The translations under genes and the position numbers were made by a program. Below the pieces are notes generated by a model, which was not told where the DNA came from, searched no databases, and saw only the letters and a list, made by a program, of their open reading frames with translations. DNA of 21,869 nt, from positions 1-21,869 of the forward strand of contig CAYOKT010000048.1 in the NCBI GenBank assembly GCA_964404605.1, read 5' to 3'. Source of the DNA: CAYOKT01 sp964404605. Its GTDB lineage: Bacteria > Electryoneota > Electryoneia > Electryoneales > Electryoneaceae. This document shows positions 1-7,584 of this stretch, piece by piece. Position 1 is the stretch's first letter. Every line of letters begins with the position of its first letter.

Positions 1-37
1 GTGCGGCCCTGCTGGCTCTGACAGCAGGGTTTCTTTG
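1..37 (+). repeat. Hairpin element copy A (short class, TCTTTG end)
   Basis: The stem arms CCCTGCTG (7-14) and CAGCAGGG (22-29) enclose the 7-nt loop GCTCTGA and are followed by GTTTCTTTG. The right flank and the loop match the other family copies, but the stem sequence is different and still fully paired. The orientation fits the 3' end of a plus-strand gene lying left of the window, which cannot be seen. Confidence 0.6.
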
Positions 38-77
38 TTATTATGTCCTGTGTTTGCAGATTAACACTGAAAGATTC

Positions 78-113
78 TATCAGACCCTGTTATCAAAGCT
101 GACAGGGCCACCC
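78..113 (-). repeat. Hairpin element copy B, downstream of the cytosolic oligoendopeptidase
   Basis: Read on the minus strand, GGGTGGC leads into stem CCCTGTCA (complement of 100-107), loop GCTTTGA (93-99) and arm TAACAGGG (85-92), then TCTGATA. One stem pair is a G-T wobble where copy G has a Watson-Crick pair. It starts about 35 bp beyond the stop at 148 and may mark the 3' end of that transcript. Copies A and B are arranged back to back, as expected between two convergent genes. Confidence 0.7.
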
Positions 114-147
114 GACGGCTACGCCTGCTGACCGCAAGACAAGCTGT

Positions 148-2058
148 TCACCCGTTCGGGAGGACGCCGAGGGCGGTCAGCTCCTCCTCCAGCCGGCCGA
201 CGAGGCGGTCGAGGCGCTCGCCGACGGCGCGGAAGGGTTCCGGGCGGCTGAGGTCCACCCCGGCGCGCCGGAGCAGCTCCATCGGGTAATCGCTCCCCCC
301 GGCGCGCAGCAGGCCGTGAATCCTCCGTACAACCTCACCGCGCTCGCTCTCCCCCGCCCGCCGGATCTCCCGCGCCAGTTCCGCCGAGGCGGCGAGGCTG
401 GTGGCGTACTGGTAGACATAGAACGGGCTGCCGTAAAAGTGCGGAATGCGCGCCCAGGTGATCCGGTAGAGGTCATCGAGGTCCACCGCATCGCCGTAGT
501 AGGCCTGAAGCAGGCCGGAATAGAGCTCGTTGAGCGCCTCGGCGGTGATCGGTTTTCCTTCCTCGGCGAGCCGGTGCGCTTTCCACTCGAACTCGGCGAA
601 GAGCACCTGGGAGTAGTAGGTCCCGAGGATGGTGTCGATCGCATGCTGCAGGAGGACAGCCCGCTCGCGGGGGTCCTCGCTATGGGCGAGGAGGGTGTCG
701 AGGAGCAGCGCCTCGTTCAGCGTCGAGGCGACCTCGGCGACGAAGATCGAGTAGTCCGCGTAGACGAAGGGCTGGGACTCGTAGGCGAGCAGGGTGTGCA
801 TCGTGTGGCCCAGCTCGTGCGCGAGGGTGAAGAGATCATCGAGGGTGTCGTTGTAGTTGAGCAGCATGTAGGGATGCACGCCGTACACGCCCGCCGAATA
901 GGCCCCGGAGCGTTTCCCCTCGTTCTCGTAGACGTCGATCCAGCGGCCGGTGAACGCCCGGCTCATCTTCTCCCGGTACTCCCCGCCGAGCGGAGCGACC
1001 GAATCGAGAATCCACGTTGAGACCTTGTCGTAAGGGTAGAGGCGCTCCAGCTCGACGAGGGGGATGGACCCGTCATAGAGGTGGTAGCTCTCCAGCCCCA
1101 GGGCGCGCTTGCGCAGCCGGTGGTACCGGCGCAGGGGCTCGGTGTTCCCGCGCGTGACCGCGATCAGGGTCTCGACCACCTCCCGGGGGATGTTGTCTCC
1201 GAAGAGGGCCGCCTCGAGGGTTCCGGGGTGCTTGCGCGCGCGGGCATAGAACCAGCTCCGCTGGCAGACGCCGTTGTACAGCGCGGCGTAGGTGTTCAAC
1301 GCGGCCTCGAAGGTGGTGTACAGCGCCTCGAAGGCGGCGGCGCGGTCCTTCTGCTCGCGGCGGGTGGCGAGGATGGCGCGGTAGCGGCCATAGGTCACCG
1401 TCACCTCCTCGCCGTCGCTGAGGACGATCGTCGGGTAACGGATGTCCGCCGTGGAGAGCGCCTGGTATGCCTCCGAAGGCGTGGCGCGGAACCGGGCGGC
1501 GTAACTGAGAAGCTGCTCGCCCGCCTCGTCGAGGACATGCTCCTGTTTGCGGAAGAGGTCCTCGAGGGCGAAACGGTAGAGGGCAAGGTCCTCGCTGCCC
1601 GCCAGCCAGGCGCGGAGGGTCTCCCGGCCGATGGCGAGGATCTCCGGGTTCACCCACGCGGTGGCGGTGGACCACTTCGCCATCAACGCCTGCACCTGCT
1701 GGCGGAGGGCGCCGATCCCGTTGTCCCGCTGGTCCTCGTCATAGCGCAGCGCCGCCCAGTACCACACGCGGTGGGCGAGCTGACCGAGTTCATCGCTGAG
1801 GCGGAACAGGTCGAGCAGGCGCGCGGCACTTTGCGAGAGCGTGCCCTTCAGCGCGACAACCTCCTCGATCCGGCGCTCCAGCTCCCCGCAGGCGGCCTCC
1901 CAGGCGGCGCGATCGGGGAAGATGTCCGCCAGCTCCCAGCGGTAGCGCTCGTCGATCTCCTCCCGCGCGCGGAGGGTCGCCTTCCCCTTCCCACCGGCCC
2001 CGGGGGCCCTCAACCGCCGCGGCGGGAAAAGGTGGGATGCCATCGGTAACGTGCCCAT
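148..2058 (-). CDS. pepF: Oligoendopeptidase F-type M3B metallopeptidase, predicted cytosolic
   Basis: This is a 636-residue zinc metallopeptidase of family M3B (PepF/oligoendopeptidase F). Such enzymes cut short peptides, usually in the cytoplasm during peptide recycling. The zinc motif HELGH is at residues 414-418 and the third ligand is probably E442 in AEVAST, 24 residues after the second His, as in the family. The length is slightly above the roughly 600 residues usual for PepF. The first 30 or so residues are Arg/Pro/Gly-rich, have no hydrophobic core and no counterpart in typical PepF, so translation may start further in. ATG 2058 is kept because GAGGAA lies just upstream, although the spacing is very short; a second ATG is at 2043. 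The next gene upstream on the same strand is an exported paralog with near-identical sequence around the active site. The family assignment is secure, the substrate is not known. Confidence 0.93.
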   Translation of the reverse strand: MGTLPMASHLFPPRRLRAPGAGGKGKATLRAREEIDERYRWELADIFPDRAAWEAACGELERRIEEVVALKGTLSQSAARLLDLFRLSDELGQLAHRVWYWAALRYDEDQRDNGIGALRQQVQALMAKWSTATAWVNPEILAIGRETLRAWLAGSEDLALYRFALEDLFRKQEHVLDEAGEQLLSYAARFRATPSEAYQALSTADIRYPTIVLSDGEEVTVTYGRYRAILATRREQKDRAAAFEALYTTFEAALNTYAALYNGVCQRSWFYARARKHPGTLEAALFGDNIPREVVETLIAVTRGNTEPLRRYHRLRKRALGLESYHLYDGSIPLVELERLYPYDKVSTWILDSVAPLGGEYREKMSRAFTGRWIDVYENEGKRSGAYSAGVYGVHPYMLLNYNDTLDDLFTLAHELGHTMHTLLAYESQPFVYADYSIFVAEVASTLNEALLLDTLLAHSEDPRERAVLLQHAIDTILGTYYSQVLFAEFEWKAHRLAEEGKPITAEALNELYSGLLQAYYGDAVDLDDLYRITWARIPHFYGSPFYVYQYATSLAASAELAREIRRAGESERGEVVRRIHGLLRAGGSDYPMELLRRAGVDLSRPEPFRAVGERLDRLVGRLEEELTALGVLPNG

Positions 2059-2132
2059 TTCCTCATCCGGTTGGTCTCACCGGCAGGTATTCCGGGATGC
2101 TGCCCGGCACGCCGAAGCGTTGCAAAGGCGGC

Positions 2133-2203
2133 TATGAAACCCGGGGCACCCCCCTTCGTCCGTCAGCCGACGGACTACGGATGGCAGGCGCCCCGGGCCA
2201 CCC
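2133..2203 (-). repeat. Hairpin element copy C (long class with inner hairpin)
   Basis: The outer stem is formed by 2140-2147 (CCCGGGGC) and 2190-2197 (GCCCCGGG). The flanks are TATGAAA (2133-2139) and GGCCACCC (2196-2203) on the plus strand, so in minus reading it is GGGTGGC, hairpin, GTTTCATA. The 42-nt interior holds a second perfect 7-bp hairpin, GTCCGTC (2158-2164), loop AGCC, GACGGAC (2169-2175). It lies beyond the 3' end of the exported peptidase gene. Confidence 0.75.
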
Positions 2204-2290
2204 GGCATAAAGGTAGCCTCCGCCGCGCCCGCCGTCAGCTGCGAGGCGGCCTTTCCATCCCTTCTCCCGGCCGGGAGAGCGAGACACGGC

Positions 2291-2329
2291 AGAAACACCG
2301 GCCCGGACCCGCATGGGACCGGACCGGTG
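2291..2329 (-). terminator. Candidate intrinsic terminator of the exported peptidase gene
   Basis: On the minus strand the arms CACCGG (complement of 2324-2329) and CCGGTG (complement of 2296-2301) close a long interrupted stem with further CCGG/CCGG and CC/GG pairs and a small loop near GCAT. It is followed by TTTCT. It lies about 68 bp after the stop at 2397. The rest of the 338-bp region between the two peptidase genes holds copy C and a 16-nt palindrome at 2263-2278. I see no small gene there. Confidence 0.45.
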
Positions 2330-2396
2330 GAAACTCCCGCGGATGCGCGGTGTTCACGGCGAAAAGGCGGCCACCGCCGGCGCACCGCCGCCACGA

Positions 2397-4313
2397 TCAG
2401 CTCTTGACCTTTGCCAGTTCTTTCTCGAGCTGGCCGATGAGGCTGTCGAGCTGGTCGATGACCGCCTGCACGGTTTCCCGCTTGCTCAGGTCGACCCCGG
2501 CCTTCTTCAACTGGTTCATCGGATGGTCGTTCCCGCCGCTGCGGAGGAGATCCAGGTAGCGTTCCGTCGCCGCCTTGCGCTCCTTCCTGCTCCCCGTGGT
2601 GACCGCATCGTGCAGCACGGCCGAGGAGGCGAAGCAGGTGGCATACTGGTACACGTAGTACGGGCTGTTGTAGAAATGGGGGATGCGCGACCAGGTGATG
2701 CCGGCGATGTCATCGATCGTGGCCGAATCGCCGTAGTAATCGCGGATCACCTCGAGGTAGACCTGGCTCAGGGCGTCCGCGGTGATCGGCCGGCCCTCCT
2801 CGACCATCCGGTGCGCCCGCAGCTCGAAGTCGGCGAAGAGCACCTGGGTGTAGAAGGTTCCGATGATGCTGTTGATCTGGTACTGGAGCAGCGCCGCCCG
2901 CTCCAGCGGGTCCTTGGTCCGGGAGAGCAGGTAGTCGAGGAAGAGCCGCTCGTTCATCGTCGAGGCGACTTCGGCGACGAAGATGGTGTACTGCGCGGTG
3001 GCGAAGGGCTGGGTGCCGTAGGCGAGCATGGTGTGCATCGTGTGGCCCAGCTCGTGCGCCATCGTGAAGGCATCGTCGAGTTCGTCATTGTAGTTCATCA
3101 ACATGTACGGGTGGACGCCGTACACGCCGAAGGAGTACGCCCCCGAGCGCTTGCCCTCGTTCTCGTACACGTCGATCCAGCGCTCCTTGAAGGCCCGGCG
3201 CATCGTCTCCTGGTAGTCCTTGCCCAGGGGCTTGACCGAGGCGACGATCTCGTCCTGCACCTCCTCGTAATCGTACTTCTTGTCGAACTCGAACAGCGGC
3301 GCGGAGGTGTCGTAGAGGTGGTACTCATCCAGCTTGAGCATCTTCTTGCGCAGTTCGTGGTAGCGCTGCAGAACGCCGGAGCCCTCGCGCGCGGTGTTGA
3401 TCAGGGTCTCGACGACCCCGGTGGGGATGTCATTGCCGTCGAGGGCGGCGGCGAGGGTGCTCTCGTAGTTCCGCGCCTGGGCGAGGAACCAGTCGCGCTG
3501 CAGGATACCGTTGTAGATCGCCGCGTAGGTGTTCAGGTTGTCCTCGTAAGCGCCGTAGAAGGCATCGAAGACCGCCTTACGGTCCGCCTGCACGGAGGAG
3601 TTCTGCAGGATGGAGATGTAGGTGCCGTACGAGGCGGTCACCTCCTCGCCGGTGGAGAGGGTCACCTTCGCGAAGTCGATGTCCGAGGTGGAAAGCTCCT
3701 GGAAAGCCGACTTGGGAACCTGGTTGAACGGCGAGGCATAGGCGAGCAGCTTCTCGCCCTCCTCATCGAGGACGTGTTCCTGCTGGCGGTAGAGGTCCAT
3801 CAGGGGGAAACGGTAGGGCTGGAGTTCCGGGGTGGAGTCGATCCACCCGCGCATGGTCTCCTCGCCGATGGCGAGTTGCTCCGGGTTGAACCACGCGGTG
3901 GCCGCGCCGAACCGGGCGAAGGCGATCATCACCTGCTGGAGATTGGCGGCGATCTCGTTGTTGCGGGTGTCGCTGTCGCGCATCAGGGCCGGGTAGGCAT
4001 AGACCTTGTACGCGAGCATCCCGAGTTCATCACCCAGTTTCATCGCGTGGAGCACCGCCTGCGGCCCCTCCGACAGGGTTCCCTTCAGGCCGGCGTACTC
4101 CTCCATCAACTGCTGCAGGCGTTGCAGGTCGGCCTGCCAGGCATCCCAGTCCGGGTAGATCTGCGACAGGTCCCACTTGTACTCGTTGGGGATCTCATCA
4201 CGGTTCCGCGTGGCGGGCTTGGCGAACGCGAGCCCGGCGATCAGTGCGAGCATCAGGCCGGCGGCGACAGAGCGCACACCAAGCCGCATGCTGGTGCGGG
4301 TCGTAAGCTTCAC
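2397..4313 (-). CDS. Exported oligoendopeptidase F-type M3B metallopeptidase
   Basis: This is a 638-residue paralog of the preceding peptidase. The start is set at GTG 4313: the minus strand reads GGAGG, seven bases, then GTG, and this places a normal signal peptide at the N-terminus (basic n-region to R14, hydrophobic core 15-30, AFA|K cleavage after residue 31). A longer frame opens at ATG 4427, but it overlaps the likely promoter and buries the signal peptide. The zinc motif HELGH is at 420-424 and the probable third ligand is E448. Residues around WIDVYENEGKRSGAYS and GVYGVHPYML are almost identical to the cytosolic copy. PepF enzymes are usually cytoplasmic, so a Sec-exported version would act on peptides in the periplasm or outside. 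Whether it stays periplasmic cannot be told; there is no lipobox Cys. Confidence 0.92.
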   Translation of the reverse strand: MKLTTRTSMRLGVRSVAAGLMLALIAGLAFAKPATRNRDEIPNEYKWDLSQIYPDWDAWQADLQRLQQLMEEYAGLKGTLSEGPQAVLHAMKLGDELGMLAYKVYAYPALMRDSDTRNNEIAANLQQVMIAFARFGAATAWFNPEQLAIGEETMRGWIDSTPELQPYRFPLMDLYRQQEHVLDEEGEKLLAYASPFNQVPKSAFQELSTSDIDFAKVTLSTGEEVTASYGTYISILQNSSVQADRKAVFDAFYGAYEDNLNTYAAIYNGILQRDWFLAQARNYESTLAAALDGNDIPTGVVETLINTAREGSGVLQRYHELRKKMLKLDEYHLYDTSAPLFEFDKKYDYEEVQDEIVASVKPLGKDYQETMRRAFKERWIDVYENEGKRSGAYSFGVYGVHPYMLMNYNDELDDAFTMAHELGHTMHTMLAYGTQPFATAQYTIFVAEVASTMNERLFLDYLLSRTKDPLERAALLQYQINSIIGTFYTQVLFADFELRAHRMVEEGRPITADALSQVYLEVIRDYYGDSATIDDIAGITWSRIPHFYNSPYYVYQYATCFASSAVLHDAVTTGSRKERKAATERYLDLLRSGGNDHPMNQLKKAGVDLSKRETVQAVIDQLDSLIGQLEKELAKVKS

Positions 4314-4397
4314 GGGGTTTCCTCCTTCTGGCGGGGATTTTCGGCTCCCTGTGCGGTCTCCCGGTGCTAAAGGCGAGGCAACGGTTCCGCTACCGGC

Positions 4398-4427
4398 AGA
4401 ATACGCCCCGGATTGCCGCGGAGACAA
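4398..4427 (-). promoter_or_regulatory. Candidate sigma70-type promoter of the exported peptidase gene
   Basis: On the minus strand TTGTCT (complement of 4422-4427) and TATTCT (complement of 4398-4403) are separated by 18 bp. Transcription would begin near 4391, giving a leader of about 80 nt before GTG 4313. This argues against the upstream ATG at 4427 as the start. Confidence 0.45.
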
Positions 4428-4570
4428 GTGTTACTGGGGAGTTTGCCGAGCGGCGGGGTGCGGGGAAGCGGTGTAGGGGCAGGGAGGCGGCGGCCGGGCG
4501 GCACGGGAGCGATGTACCCCAGATGACACTTCGCGCCCGTATCAACCGGGGTGCAAAGACGGCCGCTCAC

Positions 4571-4599
4571 TTGAAGCAACCCGGCGGGCGCCGTATACT
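4571..4599 (+). promoter_or_regulatory. Strong sigma70-type promoter of the SPOR gene
   Basis: TTGAAG (4571-4576), a 17-bp spacer, then TATACT (4594-4599). This is the best promoter match in the window. It gives a leader of roughly 20 nt that still contains the Shine-Dalgarno GGGAG before ATG 4628. It lies in the 314-bp divergent region 4314-4627, which holds both promoters and no hairpin element. Confidence 0.6.
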
Positions 4600-4627
4600 G
4601 CGCCACGGAAAGGTGTCGGGAGACCGG

Positions 4628-5418
4628 ATGGTTCATCCGCTTCAGGTTCAACCCGTTCGGCTGGGTCGGCGCATCGGCTTTACCCTGTCCGGGTGGTGGG
4701 TCCTCGCGGCGNNNNNNNNNNNNNNNNNNNNNNNNNNNNNNNNNNNNNNNNNNNNNNNNNNNNNNNNNNNNNNNNNNNNNNNNNNNNNNNNNNNNNNNNN
4801 NNNNNNNNNNNCGGGGCGCGCGCCTCCGGGGTGCACCCCGCCGGGCCGGTGGTCGATCTCGCGCTCGAGGGGCGGGTGGACTCCCTCCGCGCCGGGCTGG
4901 AGAGCGGCGCCTGGAGCGGCGCGGAAGAAGCGCTGGCGCGCGCGCTGCTCGAGCCCGACGGCCTCGAAGCGGCGACCCGCTTCGAACGCCTCACCCGTTC
5001 CGGCGGCGCCTCGCCAGAACAGGCCGCCCTCGCCTGGTTCCACCTGTACGGCTACCGCCGCCTGATCGGCGACGGACCCGGGGCCGAGGCGGCGCTGGAG
5101 AAGCTGCGCGCGCAGCCCGGCCTGGCGAGCCGGCTGTTCCGCGGCACGGTCCCAGAACCCGCCCCGCCCCCGCCTCCGCCTGTCAAACGCTACGCCGTGC
5201 AGATCGGGGCCTTCGGCGCGCGGGCGAACGCCGAGCGGCTGGCGGCCCGCCAGCGGGCGGCGGGCCGCAGGGTCGAGATTACCCCCCTGAAACGGGGCGG
5301 CAAGACACTGTACGCGGTGTGGGTCGGGGCGTTCGCCACCCGTAAGGAAGCCCGGGCCTATGGCCGGAAACGCTTCGGCGCGGAGGGGAAGGACTTCAAG
5401 GTGGTCGAGCGCGAGTAG
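4628..5418 (+). CDS. Membrane-anchored SPOR-domain protein, interrupted by an assembly gap
   Basis: ATG 4628 follows GGGAG with five bases between. The N-terminus is a short basic cytoplasmic stretch (through GRR, residues 13-15) leading into a hydrophobic segment (IGFTLSGWWVLAA) that runs into the N gap at 4712. After the gap come an Ala/Leu-rich helical region resembling TPR-like repeats, a proline linker (PEPAPPPPPPVKR) and a C-terminal SPOR domain (from YAVQIGAF to the stop). SPOR domains bind denuded glycan strands of septal peptidoglycan, so the protein probably acts at the division site or cell wall. The reading frames on the two sides of the gap differ as drawn, but the gap length is a placeholder, so this says nothing about a frameshift. 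The join is inferred from topology. The stop is only 9 bp from the stop of the convergent gene. Confidence 0.75.
4712..4811. other. Assembly gap (100 N), genuine missing sequence
   Basis: A run of exactly 100 N lies inside the SPOR gene. Unlike the other two gaps, the flanks do not repeat each other, so real sequence of unknown length is missing, probably the rest of the membrane helix and the start of the periplasmic region. Confidence 0.95.
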
Positions 5419-5427
5419 CCGGTTCGG

Positions 5428-6633
5428 TTACTCCCCACCCTCCCCCGCGGGCCCGGCCGGGAGCACGCCCGCCTCGCGCGCGATCGGCTCCAGCTCTTCC
5501 CAGCTCACCGGCTGCTGCCTGCCCTCGTGGAACTGCCTCTCGAACTCCTCGCTGATCGCCAGGATGCGGGGATCCCCGGTCTCGAAATGGTGCGCGGGGT
5601 AATGCCGGTGGAGGAGGTGGAGCACCCCGGCATGGCCGGAGAGGTCGGTCAGCAGCGGCTCGGGACGCACCCCCAGCACGGGTTCGGGATCGAAGGGGAT
5701 ATGCTCGGCGAGCCTGCCGCCCAGGTCTTCCGGGGTGGTGCCGGCCGGGACCTGCCAGGCCCGCCCGGAGGCGAGGGGACGGCCCCCGTCGCGGCGGCGG
5801 CCGCCCGGGTCGAGGAGGGGCTTCAGGCGGACCAGCGCACGCAGGTCGGTTTTCAGCCCGAACCGGTGCAGGAGGGCCGCCTCGCTCGCCGCCCAGCCGG
5901 CGCCGTGCCCGAGACCGAAGAGGCTCGCCGCCGGTGAAGCGCCGGCGCGGCACCCGGCCAGCAGGTTCGCCAGGCCGAGGCCGAGGGTGTCGGCGGCCTG
6001 CACGGCGATTTCGCCCGGCTCCGCTCCCCCCTGCTTCCGCAACAGACGCACCCAGCCCGCGAGGGAGCGCGGCAGGCGTGCGCCGCCCGGCGGACCGGCG
6101 AGGCCGAGGCCATCCACCACCCGCCAGCGGGGACGCACACCACGAGAAGTAAGGTCTCTCGCCACACTTCGCAGGACCTGCACGACATCCTCCGGCTCTG
6201 CACGGGTGATGTCGGCGAGGGCGATCTCCGGGCGCAGCCCGGCGAGCGCCGCCTCCCGCGCCGCCCAAGAGGCGTACACCGGGGACGCATCAACATCGAA
6301 GGGTTGAAGCCGCCGCCATGCCCGCTCGAAGCTGACCGGCGCCTCGAAGACCACCTCGCGCACCCCGGCCCGCGCCGCCGCCTCGAAGCGGTCGCTGCGC
6401 GGCTCCAGCCGGAGCACCGGCTCGAGGGGCGCCCCGCTCTCCCGCAACCGTACCGCCTCGGCCAGCGCTTCACGGTCCTCGTTGCGGTCCCCGTACAGCT
6501 CGACCCGCACCCGGGCCCGCGCGGCGCGGGCGGCCTCCGCGAGCCCCTCGAGCACCCGCACCTGAAGCTCCGCGCCGGGCGGGGGCGCTCCCCAGGTGCC
6601 GAGGGTGAGCGCCAGTTCGGTCCATTCCCTCAT
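5428..6633 (-). CDS. Degenerate DRE-TIM metallolyase (2-isopropylmalate/homocitrate synthase-like), probably not a synthase
   Basis: This 401-residue protein follows the TIM-barrel plan of the HMGL-like family (isopropylmalate, citramalate and homocitrate synthases). Strand 5 to 7 landmarks are visible: ITRAEPEDV matches the family's ATRSDPDF region, VVDGLGLAGPP matches IPDTVGYATP, and DTLGLGLANLLAG followed by GLGHGAGWAASEA matches NDLGLAVANSLA and GIGERAGNAALE. The C-terminal helical part (SGHAGVLHLL) resembles the accessory domain of these synthases. The catalytic residues are gone: the strand-1 RDGEQ motif reads LGTWGA (residues 11-16), and the metal-binding HxH before ND reads QAAD (212-215). 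It is either a pseudoenzyme or has a different activity. It converges with the SPOR gene and is divergent from gmhA. leuD lies nearby, but gmhA separates them. No strong Shine-Dalgarno precedes ATG 6633 (AGGA, nine bases). Confidence 0.75.
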   Translation of the reverse strand: MREWTELALTLGTWGAPPPGAELQVRVLEGLAEAARAARARVRVELYGDRNEDREALAEAVRLRESGAPLEPVLRLEPRSDRFEAAARAGVREVVFEAPVSFERAWRRLQPFDVDASPVYASWAAREAALAGLRPEIALADITRAEPEDVVQVLRSVARDLTSRGVRPRWRVVDGLGLAGPPGGARLPRSLAGWVRLLRKQGGAEPGEIAVQAADTLGLGLANLLAGCRAGASPAASLFGLGHGAGWAASEAALLHRFGLKTDLRALVRLKPLLDPGGRRRDGGRPLASGRAWQVPAGTTPEDLGGRLAEHIPFDPEPVLGVRPEPLLTDLSGHAGVLHLLHRHYPAHHFETGDPRILAISEEFERQFHEGRQQPVSWEELEPIAREAGVLPAGPAGEGGE

Positions 6634-6743
6634 CGCTCCCGGTCCTGTCGTTATCCCTGCCGTAAAGGTACCGAACCGGGCGGCGGATCACCTATCTTTC
6701 GCCGAGGAGAGGACTGGTGGACCGATCCACGAGGGGAGACCGG

Positions 6744-7331
6744 ATGGACTACCGGGTGGAAATCGAGCGCCGGCTGCAGGCGCACCTCGAGGCCGCGCGC
6801 CGGATGGACGAGGTGACCGGCCAGGCGGCGGAGGCGGTTAGCCTCGTGGTGGAGACCTTCCGCGGCGGGGGGAAGGTGCTGCTCGCGGGCAATGGCGGCA
6901 GCGCGGCGGACGCCCAGCACTGGGCCGCCGAATGGGTCATCCGCCTGGTGCATCACCTGAAGCGGCCCGCCATGCCCGCCATCGCCCTGACCACCGACAG
7001 CTCGCTGCTCACCGCGGGGGCGAACGACATCGGCTATGAGAACGTCTTCGCCCGTCAGGTGGAGGGCCTCGCCGCGCCCGGCGACCTGCTGATCCTGATC
7101 AGCACCACGGGGAACTCCGGGAATCTCGCCCGTGCGGCGGAAGCCGCGCGGGAAAAACAGGCCCGGGTGCTGGGGATTCTCGGCAGCGGCGGGGGTCTGC
7201 TGCGGGAGGCCTGCGACCTGAGTGTCGTGGTGCCCTCGGAGGACGTGCAGCGCATCCAGGAGATGCACGCCTTCCTCGGGCACATGCTCTGCGAGCTGAG
7301 CGAACTGGCCCTGTACGGCGACCCTGAGTAG
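6744..7331 (+). CDS. gmhA: Phosphoheptose isomerase (sedoheptulose 7-phosphate isomerase)
   Basis: The 195-residue product belongs to the SIS family and has the usual GmhA length. GmhA converts sedoheptulose 7-phosphate to D-glycero-D-manno-heptose 7-phosphate, the first step towards ADP-heptose for the LPS inner core or S-layer glycans. GNGGSAADAQHWAAE at 49-63 is the SIS phosphate-binding and active-site signature; E63 and H180 match the two catalytic residues known in E. coli GmhA (E65, H180). The start is ATG 6744, five bases after GAGGGGAG; a longer frame from 6717 has no such site. The same start context (GGGAGACCGGATG) is found at the SPOR gene. No other heptose gene is in the window. 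Confidence 0.92.
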   Translation: MDYRVEIERRLQAHLEAARRMDEVTGQAAEAVSLVVETFRGGGKVLLAGNGGSAADAQHWAAEWVIRLVHHLKRPAMPAIALTTDSSLLTAGANDIGYENVFARQVEGLAAPGDLLILISTTGNSGNLARAAEAAREKQARVLGILGSGGGLLREACDLSVVVPSEDVQRIQEMHAFLGHMLCELSELALYGDPE

Positions 7332-7374
7332 GGCTCCCCACACCGCCGGCAACCCCGAGCGGCGCTTCCCGGCA

Positions 7375-7584
7375 AGAAACCGTGCGGCGGCGGGGTGGGA
7401 GACCATCCGGCGGCCGGGGGCCCGGTTCCNNNNNNNNNNNNNNNNNNNNNNNNNNNNNNNNNNNNNNNNNNNNNNNNNNNNNNNNNNNNNNNNNNNNNNN
7501 NNNNNNNNNNNNNNNNNNNNNNNNNNNNNAGAAACCGTGCGGCGGCGGGGTGGGAGACCATCCGGCGGCCGGGGGCCCGGTTCC
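7375..7584. other. False gap: 100 N flanked by an identical 55-bp repeat
   Basis: Bases 7375-7429 and 7530-7584 are identical, 55 bp each, on either side of exactly 100 N (7430-7529). This is what results when two contigs sharing a terminal k-mer overlap are scaffolded without being merged. The true sequence most likely runs from 7429 directly to 7585, leaving about 98 bp between the converging gmhA and leuD stops and no missing gene. Confidence 0.9.

Noticed and set aside
1..113. CRISPR-like array from repeated hairpins at the left edge
   Set aside because: There are only two copies, in opposite orientation, with different stems and no regular spacers; they belong to the dispersed hairpin family.
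2313..4370. Long open frame of 685 codons on the plus strand
   Set aside because: It is antisense to the exported peptidase. Its composition (runs of Val, Glu, Arg, Gly, His) is typical of the reverse frame of a GC-rich gene, and it contains no recognisable domain.
5396..6268. Overlapping minus-strand frame of 290 codons inside the DRE-TIM gene
   Set aside because: It is rich in Arg/Pro/Gly/Ala with no motif, whereas the 5428-6633 frame follows a known fold.
7375..7584. Apparent 55-bp direct repeat as attachment sites or a small mobile element
   Set aside because: The identical copies abut a 100-N run, the same length recurs at the second gap, and the arrangement is explained by contig overlap.
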